A stretch of DNA of 64,000 nucleotides from Galaxea fascicularis. Its lineage: Eukaryota; Cnidaria; Anthozoa; Scleractinia; Euphylliidae. The position numbers were made by a program, and so were the translations under genes. The notes under the pieces were generated by a model, which saw only the letters and a list, made by a program, of their open reading frames with translations, did not search any database and was not told the origin of the DNA. Positions 10,501 to 23,200 of this stretch are shown piece by piece. Within the stretch, counting starts at the first letter, position 1, and every line of letters begins with the position of its first letter. The stretch covers positions 9,819,183 to 9,883,182 of the forward strand of contig OX419342.1 in the NCBI GenBank assembly GCA_948470475.1, written 5' to 3'.

Positions 10501-13500
10501 GCACTTTTTATGCACAGCAGTGAGCTTGAGGAAGATGATGATGACAGGAACTTTATAGATGATGATGAGCAGTCGTCTAACGAGGGGATGAATTCTGATG
10601 GTGCATCACAGTTTCTTAAGCTTTTGGACATGTTTACAGGCAAACCGAAAAATGAAGATGCTAAAGAATTGAAAACCCAATCTCATGACTCAGATAACAA
10701 TAGATTTAAAAGGATGAGGAGGAGGAGAAAGAGATGTCAAAGGAAAGTGTCACAGTGGCGGCGTATTAAGATAGATGATGACAGTGAGGATAGTGATAAT
10801 GTGAATAATGCAAGTGACTCTAATAGACATTCACCTCTTCATGTTGCTATTCTTGAGAACAACTTTGATTTGGTCAACAAACTGGTTAAAGAAGATTCTG
10901 ATTGTGTTTATGAGCTTGGTTACAGAAAGAGAACTGCATTGCACTTAGCAGCATTAGAAGAAAGAGTAGACCTTGTGAAGTTGCTGCTTGAGCATGGTGC
11001 TGATCGCACTGCCCTCGACTGCTATCATCTTCCTGCCATTGCTTATGCAGCTGGTGGGCATCCAGACTGCATGCGATTGTTGCTTGATCATGCCAATATT
11101 AAATATATTAGCAAGAGTATGAATGAGAATCTTCAAGGAATGAATTTGTTGCATTTTGCGATTGGCGAGAATAGAGATGGTTTGGAGTGTGATAACAGAG
11201 CAAGATGCCTGGAACTTCTATTTAGTCATGATAAGAAGGTCTGTTCTAAGTTGCTGGCGGAGAGGGATGCTCGGATGTTCACTCCTTTGGTTGCTGGTGT
11301 TTATGCTGGACAACACAAGGTGAGAGATAAACATTGTAACTGGCAACATTTTAGTTGTCTAGCTAATTTACTATACATACTGTAATTTATTTGAAATGGA
11401 GTACAGCATGTACATGTAGGCTGCCAAATCAAGTTCTCTTGAGTTGCTTCAGGTTACAAGCGGCCACAGTGTATCATCCGAAAGTGTTAAAAATTTAAAG
11501 TGAACAGAAGGCTTAATTGTGAGAATAGCTGTGCTGAACAGTCTCATTTTCAGGGCCATTTTAAGCAGATAATGCTCTCCGGCAAATTTTCGACCCCAGG
11601 TTGAAATTTACTGTACCATAATATTATAATCACAACAAAATTTTTCAGCCTGGGCTGAAACTCGCTGTGTAATCAGCCCCTTAATTTTACAGAATTTTTT
11701 GACCCACCAGCTACTGGATCATTGAACAACTTAATTAATATGCTCACATATACTTGAGAATAAATAAGTTGTTTGTCTTGCTAACTGAGTTCAAGGTCTG
11801 TACTGTAACTTATGGAGCAGGTTTTTTGCCATTCACGTATGGCAGAAAGGTGAAGCGTGCCGGCCATAGATCAATGGGAAAAGAATGAGGATCCGTAACT
11901 TATAGAACAGACTGAGAAAATGGGATTAGTAAGATACATGTATGTTACAGGTTAAATTTGATCTCAGGTCATTTTTTATTTAACCCAGGTCAAAATGAAA
12001 TTCCATGTCTCCTAACCCTAATTTATTATTCATGAGAAGACAAAGGAATTTCATTTTGACCTACTTTAGGTTAAATCAAAAATGACCTGAGATCAAATTT
12101 AACCTGTAACATATACATGTTTACGTAGATTAATTGGGTGCACAGAAAAAGAAACTTTCAAAGTTAATGGGCCATACAGTAGAATATGACCCACAAAATT
12201 GACCAGTCATAGCATTTGTACTAACTAAGGGATATAATAATTCTGTGTAAGCAAAAAGAGCAGAATAGAGAGTGAGCGTAATCTAAAACGTAAGTGTTTG
12301 AAGGTACATGTATTCTGAGAGCATGCTGCTATTGCACAGTTCAATAAAATTATAGGTTTGCTGTTACATGTTTGTTATCAATAAAAAAAAAATCTCTACA
12401 GCTGTTGGTAGGGATTCTTTGGCTCAACACAAGCACTTTTAGTATGTACTTACATGTAACTCAAGAGATCACTTTGTTTGCACCTGCATTCTGTTGGAAA
12501 GGTTGCAGTTGAACCACTCATTGGTACATGACTAACTACATTATTTCAGACACACTTGCAAAAAATAATTAATAATCTAACAGTGATACAGCCAAAAGTG
12601 GGGCCAGAGGTGCTCTGTTTAAAGTAAATTTGGGTTGATACAGCTCAGGGCTGTCATAACTTTGACGTACTGTGGGTGGGGACATACAATGTACCAAAAA
12701 TAGCTGGGGATTCTAGTTGTCGTAGTATATAAAAAATACTCTAGCCCAAAAGATGAGGAGGAAGATCCCAGGCCCCTGGCCCTTAATGACAGCCCTGTAC
12801 AGCTGTACAGCTGTAGTTACATGTATGTAGTATGTCGTACTGTATCATGCACATCATACATGAAGTTAAAGTAGTGCTAGCTTACTACAGCTGTATGCTT
12901 ATTCTGTTTGAGGATGATAGTGCATTGTAGTAATGGTGGTGATGATGATGGTGATGACAATGAGAAAGTGACTTTTTTATTTTGTTTGCAGTGTGTGCAA
13001 GTCTTGCTGAAGATTGGAGCAAATGCACTAGCTTTTAAAACAGATGACGGTGGAAACTTATTGCATTTCGCTGTGGAATGTGCCTCACATTTTAAGGCTG
13101 CATGGGAAGGTGAGAGGGACACCTCACATTGCCTGAGAGAACTACTAAAATCAATGAAGGTCCTTGTTAATGATGCTGATGATCACGGTAAGTTTGTACA
13201 GAGGGGATTGTAGTTGCAGTGCACTTTACTCTTAGGAACAAGGGGACATCAACCATTGTATAATAATAATCAAGGGTTTCACAGGGTTTCACAGGGCTGT
13301 CATTAAGGGCCAGGGGCCGGGGATTTTCCCCTTGTATTTTGAAGTATATCCCCGGCTACTTTGATATAAAACCAGCATGTTGACTTCACTACAGCAACTC
13401 AAATCCCCGGCTATTTTTTTGTATATCCCCATCTACTTCAAAAATTATTGACAACCCTGGTTTCAATAAGTTTTTAAATAGCCGTCTGAGCTTGATAAAG

Positions 13501-14091
13501 TAAGCGGCGACCTGATTAATTTTTTTTAATCATTAATTTTTAGTGAAATCTATACAAAGTAGGCGGCGGTGAGAGGTAAATTCTGACAAACTAGGCGGCG
13601 ATTTTTGCCAGGTGCCGGCTTCTAATGAAACCCCTGATAATAATAATAATAATGATTATTAATGATGGTAATGGTGTAAATGCCCGTGAGAGTGATGATA
13701 TGCTAGTCGCTTGGCAACGGGCAAAAGGACAACTGAAAAGAAATCAGAGTCCCAGGCAGGAATCGAACCTACAACCTCCGTAACACCGGTCGGATGCTCT
13801 AACCACTGAGCTACAGGAACCCCTGGTGAGCTAGGTTGTTTATCTAGGTTCTTATACAAAGTGTCCCACTGTGGTCTGTGGGCTCGACAATGTAAATGTG
13901 AATCAGACATGATGATGATTATTAATGATGGTTATGGTGTAATATGCCTGTGAGAGTGATGATAATTATGCTAGTCGCTTGGCAACGGGCGAAAGGACAA
14001 CTGAAAAGAAATCAGAGGTTGTAGGTTCGATTCCTGCCTGGGACTCTGATTTCTTTTCAGTTGTCCTTTCGCCCGTTGCCAAGCGACTAGC

Positions 14092-14133
<42 letters not shown>

Positions 14134-17100
14134 CAATATTATTTTAACCAGGGAAATCTGTATTGCCAAAAGATGGTTTTCAGTGGGGCCCTGCAAAAAA
14201 TAAAACTTAAAACTAAAAATGTAAATAAATGACATAAGAAGTTAATCAAAGGCTCATGTGAGCCAGTTCATGAGGAACATTACAACACTTTAAGTTTACC
14301 ATAACTAATATTCAAATATGGCACTTTGTTAAGTTTCTCACTGGTCATTTCAAGTTAGTTTTTTAAACATTTTTTGGTCCTAAATTTCCAACTCTTCTGA
14401 AGGCGAGATAGGATCACAATATTTTGTGAAAGTCCCGGGGGGAAATTAGTCACACTTTACAGTCCTGATGTTTTGAGTGATTCAGGCACACATGTTCAAC
14501 TTTTGCTTTCTAAGGGGAGATATTCAATCCATCTGTTAAATTTTATGCTGTGTGCTACAATTAACTTGACTTTCCAAACATTTTTCTGTCCAAATAGATT
14601 AGCTGCTTGTCAGGCCAAAAATTGATTCTTGCCTGGCTTATTACATCCTCACAGAGAAAAATATTTGCATGCATGTGTTTTTGTCAAATGTTGAATATGT
14701 TTTCACAAAGAGGTGTTGTACTGATCATTTAAGCCAAAGGTTATAGACTTTCTTAACAAGATCAGTGTTTTGGCTTTGAAGGCCATTTATTTGCAATAGA
14801 GGATTCACCGTGAACAGATCCCGACCAAAGCATCTTCAAAAACGTTTTGGCCAATTCATTATGTACCTGTTTAAGCAGTTATTAACCCATTGACTACCAG
14901 CCATTTTTACGTTTTTGGAGTGATTTTCCAGCAAAAACGATCCATAGCATTTCATGACTTTATATTTGAAGCTACCACAGGAAGTGGTGCTGCCCTAAAG
15001 TACTGAAGGCTCAAGGTTTCTGAAAACGTCATTGTGACGTAGCTATTTTTCAATGAATGAGTTGCCAGTAATCGGATCCTGCCTTATGTGCATAGGATTC
15101 TGGGATCGCCAGGGGGCAAACATTGCCAGTCGCTAGAAGAAAATGTATGGCGACGAGTGATTTCGACCTCCAAATCAACGATTTTGGAGAGAGATCAACG
15201 CTTTTTCGCCACTGTTTTAACATAAATGGATTCGGGCAATGTTGATACGAGGAAATTGTAAGTTTTTGTCTGAGTAACCGTCAAATATATGATAAAATCT
15301 ACCGATAAACTTCCTTGCTTGCGAAAGGTTAATTATTGTGAAATTGACCTCGAGTAATGGTCTCGAAATATTGCAAAATTAGGTATAAATCGGGAGGAAA
15401 TGACTAAATAAAGCCTTTTCAGTTGTATTTGTGTGTGTACAGGCTACGTTTAGCTTATTTCTAAGCTCATTAATACAAATAATATTGGAAATATGTCCAA
15501 TGGTGATCATTGTGCTGTCTGGGGTTGTGACAACGATCGAAGATACCCAGAAAGGCAAAAGATTCTTCATCACGTTGAAATATTAAGATTCTACTCGCCC
15601 AAGAATAATAAAGATGTTTTTTTGTGGGCTAGCACTATTAATCGTGAGCAATTCAATTTACAACGAGTGCGAAGGTCTGTTCAAATCATTTTGTACAATG
15701 TTATATAACCGTTTGAATGCCCTACACCAACTTTGTGCATGAGAGGGTACGATTGTGGGGGTAAACCTTGCTATAAAGATCAGATCTACTGAGAGCAATA
15801 GGAAATAGTTAAGAAAGAGAAAGCATAGTGGTAGTGCAGATGAAAATATGTTCACAGTTTGTGCCCAACTTCCTGTGATCTTGCTGTTCCTCCGCAGATT
15901 TCGAAGAGAAGAGTAGCGGCTTTTTCTCAATCAAACTAGAGCTTAACCTGCGAATTTCCCCATGTTTCTTATCGCATATTTCATCCCTCCATAGAGCAAC
16001 AGCTCGGTAAAAACAATTTCCATCACCTCTGACAACGACTTCTCTCCTTTGAGGAGGTAAATTTCCAGAAGCCATAATTTGTTTATGGAAGACATAACTA
16101 ATACGAAAACAGCCCGTACACATGTAAATACAACTGAAAAGGCTTTATTAATTTTAGTCATTTCCTCCCGATTTATACCTAATTTTGCAATATTTCGAGA
16201 CCTTTACGCGTAGTCAATTTCACAATAACCTTTACGCAAGCAGGGAAGTTTATCGGTAGATTTTATCATATATTTGACGGTTATTCAAACAAAAACTTAC
16301 AATTTACATGTATCAACATTGCCCAAATCCATTTCTGATAAAACAGGGGCGAAAAAGCGTTGATCTCTCTCCAAAATCGTTGATTTGGACGTCGAAACAA
16401 CTTTTCGCCATACATTTTCTTCTAGCGACTGGTAATGTTTGCCCCCTGGCGATCCCAGAATCCTATGCGCATAAGACAGGGATCCGATTACTGGCAACTC
16501 ATTCATATTGTGGAGCTCAAGAATGGCCCAAGTTCGGTTTGTTTGCAAATTTTGCTAAGTTTACAGCCATTTTTCATCTTTAGTGGCAGCCTGATGAGCA
16601 TCATTAAGCGTGACGGTTGCTAAGAGTCCACTTTCTCAAAGAAGCGAGCAAGGTGATGTACTTTGTTGTCAAATTTGGCTTGTTACTCCATGAACTGGGA
16701 ATTCGGATGGTCAGACACTTAGTACCTTTGGGACTCGACTTTGGATGAATTTCTCGACCTACCGCCGCATATTTTGGAATTTGCAAGCACTGAATATCCC
16801 CACAAGCACCATTTTTTGGCGGTATGTCGGAGTGGCTGAGAGTGGCTGAGTTTATATGTGAAAAAAATGGGGGAAGGGACGGGTGCTGTCAAAAATTTTC
16901 GTTATTTCCCAGCATGCAATGCGGTTGAGATGTTGAAAGTAGCGGCAAGGCTGGATTGCACTGGAACAAAAGGCTGTCTCTACGCTCAGGAAAAGAATAT
17001 GAACAAAAAAAGTCATTTCTAAGCTAGAACAAGGATTGAATTTTACTATGATGGTCGAAGTTTTGTTTTTCGACGATAATTTAAGAAACGTAACAGTAAA

Positions 17101-20100
17101 AAGGGGCATTTTCGTCGTTTCTGTTTAACACTAAAAATGGTCATTTTTGTTCTTGTCCAAACTCAAAAGGTCATATTATTTTGGTCAAAAGTACTACGTT
17201 TCTTGCGTTTATTGGATATCCAAATTTAAAGGGCATCCTATTTCATGCTAGCAACTGACAGTTGAGCCAATATTCGCGCAATTGAGAAAGTTGCAATGTT
17301 TTGAAGCATGGGAGTGTTTTGCGGCCGGTTTTGGCCGGCACTGTAGTCAATGGGTTAAACTGATCATTATATTGCTCATAAATCTTTGTGTTGCTTGCCT
17401 GAATACACATTTGGCTAGAAAGCCTTTCTCTCATTTCCTGTTTCTGCCGATTCATTCTTCCTTCTTCCATCATGTGACGAGAAATTTGTGATTACTACTG
17501 CACAGCGATAATAGTTGCTTTTGAGATCTCCATTTTCACTGCTCTGAAGATTTCGAAGTTCATTTCTCGCAGCTTGTGTTATCTTATCAACTTTCCATTT
17601 TCCAACTCAACAAAGGTCTATTTTGTTTAAGGATCAAAAAACCATCTGCACCAGTACATCTTCATTTCTGTACCTACTCGTAAACACACTATCTGCAGCG
17701 CAAAAATCTACGCCTTTGTACTACCCCCTGAAACTTGCAAACATTGGGCCCAAAAGCAACACTTACCTGGGGAGGGACATGAGGAGAGTTTAATGAATAA
17801 ATTAATCAGAATCGAGTGAGTGAGTGAGTGAGTGAGTGGGTGGGTAAGTGAGTGAGCCCCATAAGACCTACACCGAAACCTCATGGCATGACTACGTCAT
17901 CCATGAGCTAAAAAGGAGTAATATAATGAGATAAAATCTAAAATTTAAGGTGGGAATAAATTATGCTTTTATATTCTTTTAATTTAGCTTAAAAAACAGA
18001 CAGTGAACAAGTTTCTTTGAGGCTTCTATCCATGCAGATTGTTCCCAGTTATTAACTGATTGATAGGGAAAAGAAAACTCTGCTTCCGCAATTGGTTCAT
18101 ACATGGGGTAGATGTAAATTGTGAGTGTTTCAAGTGTTACAGGGATTAACACTGCTACATGTGTTACGTCTAACACTGAAATTAAAGTCGATCTCCCCAT
18201 TAAGGTACTTGTTCAGTGTTTTCAATAAGGGCCAGAGGCTGGCAAAACTTGCTGTCTACTTCACATGATTTTCCGCTCAAGTAATCGTCTGGTATTAGAA
18301 AAACCAATAATCAACATGGCTTCTTATGGTCAACGAGCTTTTAGCTACGCCGGACCGGACCTCTGGAATACCTTACCAGAACATATAAAAAACTCTAAAT
18401 CAGTGAACGACTTATAAAAAAAATTTAAAAACCCATTTTTTTCAATTAGCATTTAAATAAGTATTATATGAACATCTGTCAGTCCTTATGATTAGAATAG
18501 TATAGGTAGTATATTTTTTATTTATATACATATTTATATATATGTATATATATTTTTTTTCGTATACATATACATTTTTTATCTTACTGTAAGCGCATTG
18601 AGATTTTTAAATGCACCTATAAGAACTTTCTTTATTATTATTATTATTTTGCCGCCTACTTTGATTAAGAACTTGCCTCAGATGTTATGAATAGCATGGA
18701 ACAAAGTTGTACATCTCCACTTACCGGTACTCCTAAACTTTTGCCACCTACAGTATTGTGCAAAAGTAATGCAAACGAATTTCAATGAAATTCCTGGCTT
18801 TTCGGGGCTTTTCGAAGAAATTTCACTCGATACAATATTTCGACAAAATTTCCCCGCATTTTCGTGACACCTATTGTTTTGATCCGCGCGATTTTTCAAA
18901 CGATAATTTGCTTTGCGCGATGAATCACCGCAAATTTTTGAGTGATAATTCACTCCTGCCGAAAAGTCGCTGCAATTTTCGAACAATAATTTGCTCCTGC
19001 CGAAAATTTGATCTATTGTTAATCAATTGGCCAAGAGCGTTTTCAAAACAAGGTTCGCCGAGTGAAATATACAGTATAAATAACCTTTCCAATTATTGCG
19101 CACAAAAGAAGCCATTAATCTGCCGAAATACATTGTTCCAGTTAACTTTCAGAGTTAGGGAGTCACGGAAAATTTTTAAGGGGTCATAAGACACGGGTCT
19201 TCCCTAATTTTCTTACTTAACAACTCTGTGTGTCGGGTCAGGGAGCCAGATTTCTCGGGTTTTTGACCCGAGACCCGCCGCTTATCTGGAACACTGAAAT
19301 AGCATCACAGCTCGACGAAATGTTAGCTATGAAACTCACCTGGTTGTTTCGGAAGGAGCGCTACAATGTTGACTTGATCCAAAACCCCAAAACAAATAAG
19401 TGCACAGAACTGGAGATGTTTTTGTTTTGTTTGTGGAACAAACTGAGCTCATTGTCTTCATAATGCAGTTCAGTGTGTTCTAATTCTCTGCGTATGAAAC
19501 TGGGCCTGGGCTGAACTCGAACAAATGAAGCTGGTTGAAAGCCTTTCGCCAACTTTAGGTGAGTAAGATTTTAGTAACGTATTTGTCATAGATAAAATGT
19601 TAGCCCCTTAATCGGTGATCGATGACTGCAAACCGGCTTGTATTTACAAACAGCTTAACGGCATGTATTTACAAATTTATCTCTTGTGAGTTGCACGACA
19701 GTTTGTTCATATCAGCTGCTGAAAGAAAATTGCTTGAACGCTCCCAAACTGCCGTTCAATGCGTTGCAAAATTTCGTGAACTGCCTGTGAATTATCGTTT
19801 TTGCTCATGAATTTTCTTTAGCTTAACGAAACTTCGAAGAAAAATCGTCCTTTGTTTAAGCGAATTATCACTCAATATGCCGTGAAGTTTCACTCGAACT
19901 TTTGTGCGAACTTTTGTTGAAAAGTCGCGGGAACAAGGAACGAAATTCGCGCATTTTGCTTGCATTACTTTTCCACAATACTGTACTCTGATTCTTATTG
20001 AAAACCCTGTTGTTGATGGTAACATATTAGTGGAAAATAATGTGGCCTCTTTCCCAGAACTAGAAAGCCTAAGTGGTCAAGAATTTTTAGTATGACTTGT

Positions 20101-20187
20101 TATTAATTGTTGTTGATGATGATGATGATGATGAGTAGTAGTAGTAGTAGCAGTAGCAGTAGCAGTAGCAGTAGCAGTAGCAGTAGC

Positions 20188-20227
<40 letters not shown>

Positions 20228-20243
20228 ATTAATAATTATGTAG

Positions 20244-20284
<41 letters not shown>

Positions 20285-23200
20285 TTGAGGTCATGGCCGG
20301 TACGGACCGAGCGCCATGACCGAGAGCCAAATATTTTCCCGTCTGGCCCGACCTAACTCAGTCAATAAGCATGGCCTCCTCAAACTCTTCATGAGCGTGT
20401 ACAAGATGAAGTTTTTTCAAAAAAGCGACTAATTTGCACATAAAATTGATTTAATATGTTGTTTGTATTTGCTTTCTGGTTGTAAAATAAACTTACATGG
20501 TTAGACGTGACGAAATCCTCTAAAATCTTATCGCGCTGGGCCGTACGTGTTCCTAACAGGGCCGTACGGCTTTTTCCGGCCCTGCTCGCGCAAATGCGTA
20601 TGGCCCTCATACCAGGCCATCTGATAGGGTGCGATGAAAAATCAGAAATTGTGCGATATTTTCAGCGTAGATTGTGCGATAAGAAAGGACTATTATGCGG
20701 TAAATTATGCAAATTATGCAATTTTTTCCTCAACTATTTTAAGCTTGTTTTACTAGGATTCTGAGAAAGAAAACCACTTTTGTGCTGCTCTAACAGCGAT
20801 TTTTTTCATAAGGGAACAAAAAAAGCAATTACGAGTGAATTGGGATAAAAATATAATTATGACACATAATTATATACCAAACTGAGGTATGATGCACCAC
20901 CTTGGCTCAGAGTTGGTACATTTTCTTGTTTCTATTGCAGTATTTGCTGTTTACATCACCAAAGCTTCTCCATTGCAGGTTCTCCCATTCAACAGCTACA
21001 ACGTGGCTATTGACTGGGATATCTTCGTCTCAGTATAAATATTTTGCAAACAGAGAAGTGGCCAGTGATTACATTTTACCCAATGTAGTGAATTGTTAAT
21101 TTAAAAAAAAGGAAGAACTGGGAATTTGCAGTGGCATGGGTATATGCATATTTGCATCAACCCGGTGACGTGCCACCCATTGATTCCAAAACTAACTTGA
21201 ATACTCAAAACGTTTCATTCTCTTAACTCTAGTATCCTCAATTTGAACCCAGGCCACCCTGGTGGGGTCCTATTGCATCCCGGCCTGCCCGTCATTGCAT
21301 TATCTTCAGTTCACAAATAGCTGATAAATCATAATTACATTTCCATATCCAGTGTCAAGAGGGAAAATAACTAGATCCAGAGTCTCATTTGTTAAGATCA
21401 ACAAAATGATCAATTTTGTATTTAGATGATCGATTACGACGTTACACGATGAACAAAACATCAGTCCATCATCCATGTGGAACGTACCGGTGGCGTATTT
21501 TCCTGCTCGGTCTTTGGCAGTCAAATTTGGAGGAAGGTGCGATTTGGTTTTCCCAGTAGTTTAACACAAAGGAACAGCGGGCGTTTTCACTATAAATTTG
21601 TCCATGAGGACGCCGCCGATGTACGCGAAAGAACTGAAAGAAGCTTACATTTCGTTGTCGAACAACGCTTCCCTGATAAAAATTTTGCTCGTTTCCGATC
21701 ACCACGTACTTTCAACGTGAGTATAGAAGGATCATAATGTCATGGATTTACAACAGCAATTCTGATAAGCTAACTCAAAGAAAAGAATTGTTTACGTTGC
21801 ATCAATAGGAAATCCTTTAAAAAAGAAAAAATTAGCACCAGGCCCCGGACCTCCAAAAAACGAAAATAACGCCGGGAACTTTGATTGTTTTTGAAATTCG
21901 ATGGTTTCAGAACGTTTCTTGGGCTTTTTCGAAAGTAAATCGTCTTGAAACTAAGGACAGACGAGGAATTTTTTCAGAAAAGGCATTTATTTATGGTTTA
22001 TTTTTTAAGAATTGTGCTATTTTTTATGAATTAAGCGATTTTTATGAATTGTGCGATCGGATGTGATTTGAGGTCAATTGTGCGAAATCGCACCATCGCA
22101 TAATATCAGATGGCCTGTCATACGGGAATTTTCTCAATAGTTTAAGAATGAAAGCGCGCGCGGGGCCGTACGGGTCATATGATAATATACATGTAAAAGT
22201 GTATAGCCCTCCAGCCTGGTGATCTGTATGGTTAGTGTGTAACTTACCATTTCCAAGTTGTAGGTGTGAGTATTTTTTTGTACTGTGTTCACACTGCATG
22301 AGTCTTGGTACCTTACTCCTGGCTTCTAGTAACCATGCCATCCACTCACCAGTGCATACATGTAACACTTGGCATATACATGTAATCTGCATTGTGGACT
22401 AAAATCTAACCATGAAAAACTGTGAAACAAGGTCACGAAAACTGCCAAATGAAGATTTATTATTTTCATCAAGATACCACTACCAGAAAACTTTTACCAA
22501 AGACAATCAGATAAGGAGGAATGAAGCAACAGATACTTCTCTTTCATAAAGGCTTCTGTTACCTTTATGAAAGTAGCAAATAGAACATGCATGTAATTTA
22601 TGAAATTCTACGCTTTACAGATGTATAACCTTTGAATTGATTTGACATAGTTTGTGAGGGATTTCTTAAAAACAGCACATGTACACAAGATATGAAGTAC
22701 ATGTAAGCTTTATCCCTGATACAGTGTACATGTAGTTAATTTGGTGTCCTGATGTCATCACAGATTGAATTAGATCGTACTAGTCACACAGTAACTAGCC
22801 CAGTTAATTATGTTTAAAACAAAATTCAGCCCAGGGCTTTGTAGCAATAAACTGATGACCATAATTAAATGATGTAATTATTATTTATCATAAATGTAGT
22901 GGTCACTTGTCACTTGTCAATTATTTTGTTTCCTGTTTACAATGCAGGGTTCACACCACTAATGTATGCATGTGAGAGTGGCAATGCTGAATGTGTCAAG
23001 GTGTTGCTGGAGAATGGTGCTTCAGTAAACTGTTCTGTGAGTGGTTTCTCCTTCTTTTTAATTGGATTGGTTACATGTATATGGGTACTTCCATTTATTG
23101 TTATAAGAATTATGTACAGTACACACATAACCTGCATTTACAAGTAGCCTCAAAGTCCATTTTACAGTTATGTGTCCAGTGACCTGGCCTTTGAGTAGAA

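Larger units (their letters stand above)
15053..16506. mobile_element. Inner transposon with ~390-bp terminal inverted repeats, carrying THAP and OTU genes
   Basis: Starts ATGAATGAGTTGCCAG and ends with the reverse complement, CTGGCAACTCATTCAT. The two ends stay similar for about 390 bases (to about 15440 and from about 16115). The unique centre holds a plus-strand THAP-domain exon and a minus-strand OTU-protease gene. In copy B (25646-25660) the sequence reads straight through, CACAATTGAAAAATAG, so this element inserted into copy A. Comparison with the empty site leaves a duplication of two bases (AT) at most. The superfamily is not clear. Confidence 0.8.
14886..17354. mobile_element. TTAA-flanked transposon, copy A (with nested element)
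   Basis: Ends CCCATTGACTACCAG and, on the right, TGTAGTCAATGGG, each flanked by TTAA (14882-14885 and 17355-17358). TTAA duplications are the mark of piggyBac and Kolobok superfamilies. The outer element's own sequence (14886-15052 and 16507-17354) matches the shorter, reverse-oriented copy B at 24807-25817. No transposase is visible in the outer part, so it is non-autonomous. Confidence 0.85.

Noticed and set aside
13749..13820. Functional tRNA gene (tRNA-like 72-mer on minus strand)
   Set aside because: The A and B boxes are good, but the anticodon loop has an extra base, one acceptor pair fails, and the sequence continues into a repeated SINE body with an AT tail. It is a SINE head.
15943..16583. 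ORFs in the right inverted repeat of the inner transposon
   Set aside because: They fall in the terminal inverted repeat, are not kept open in the left copy, and show no family motif.
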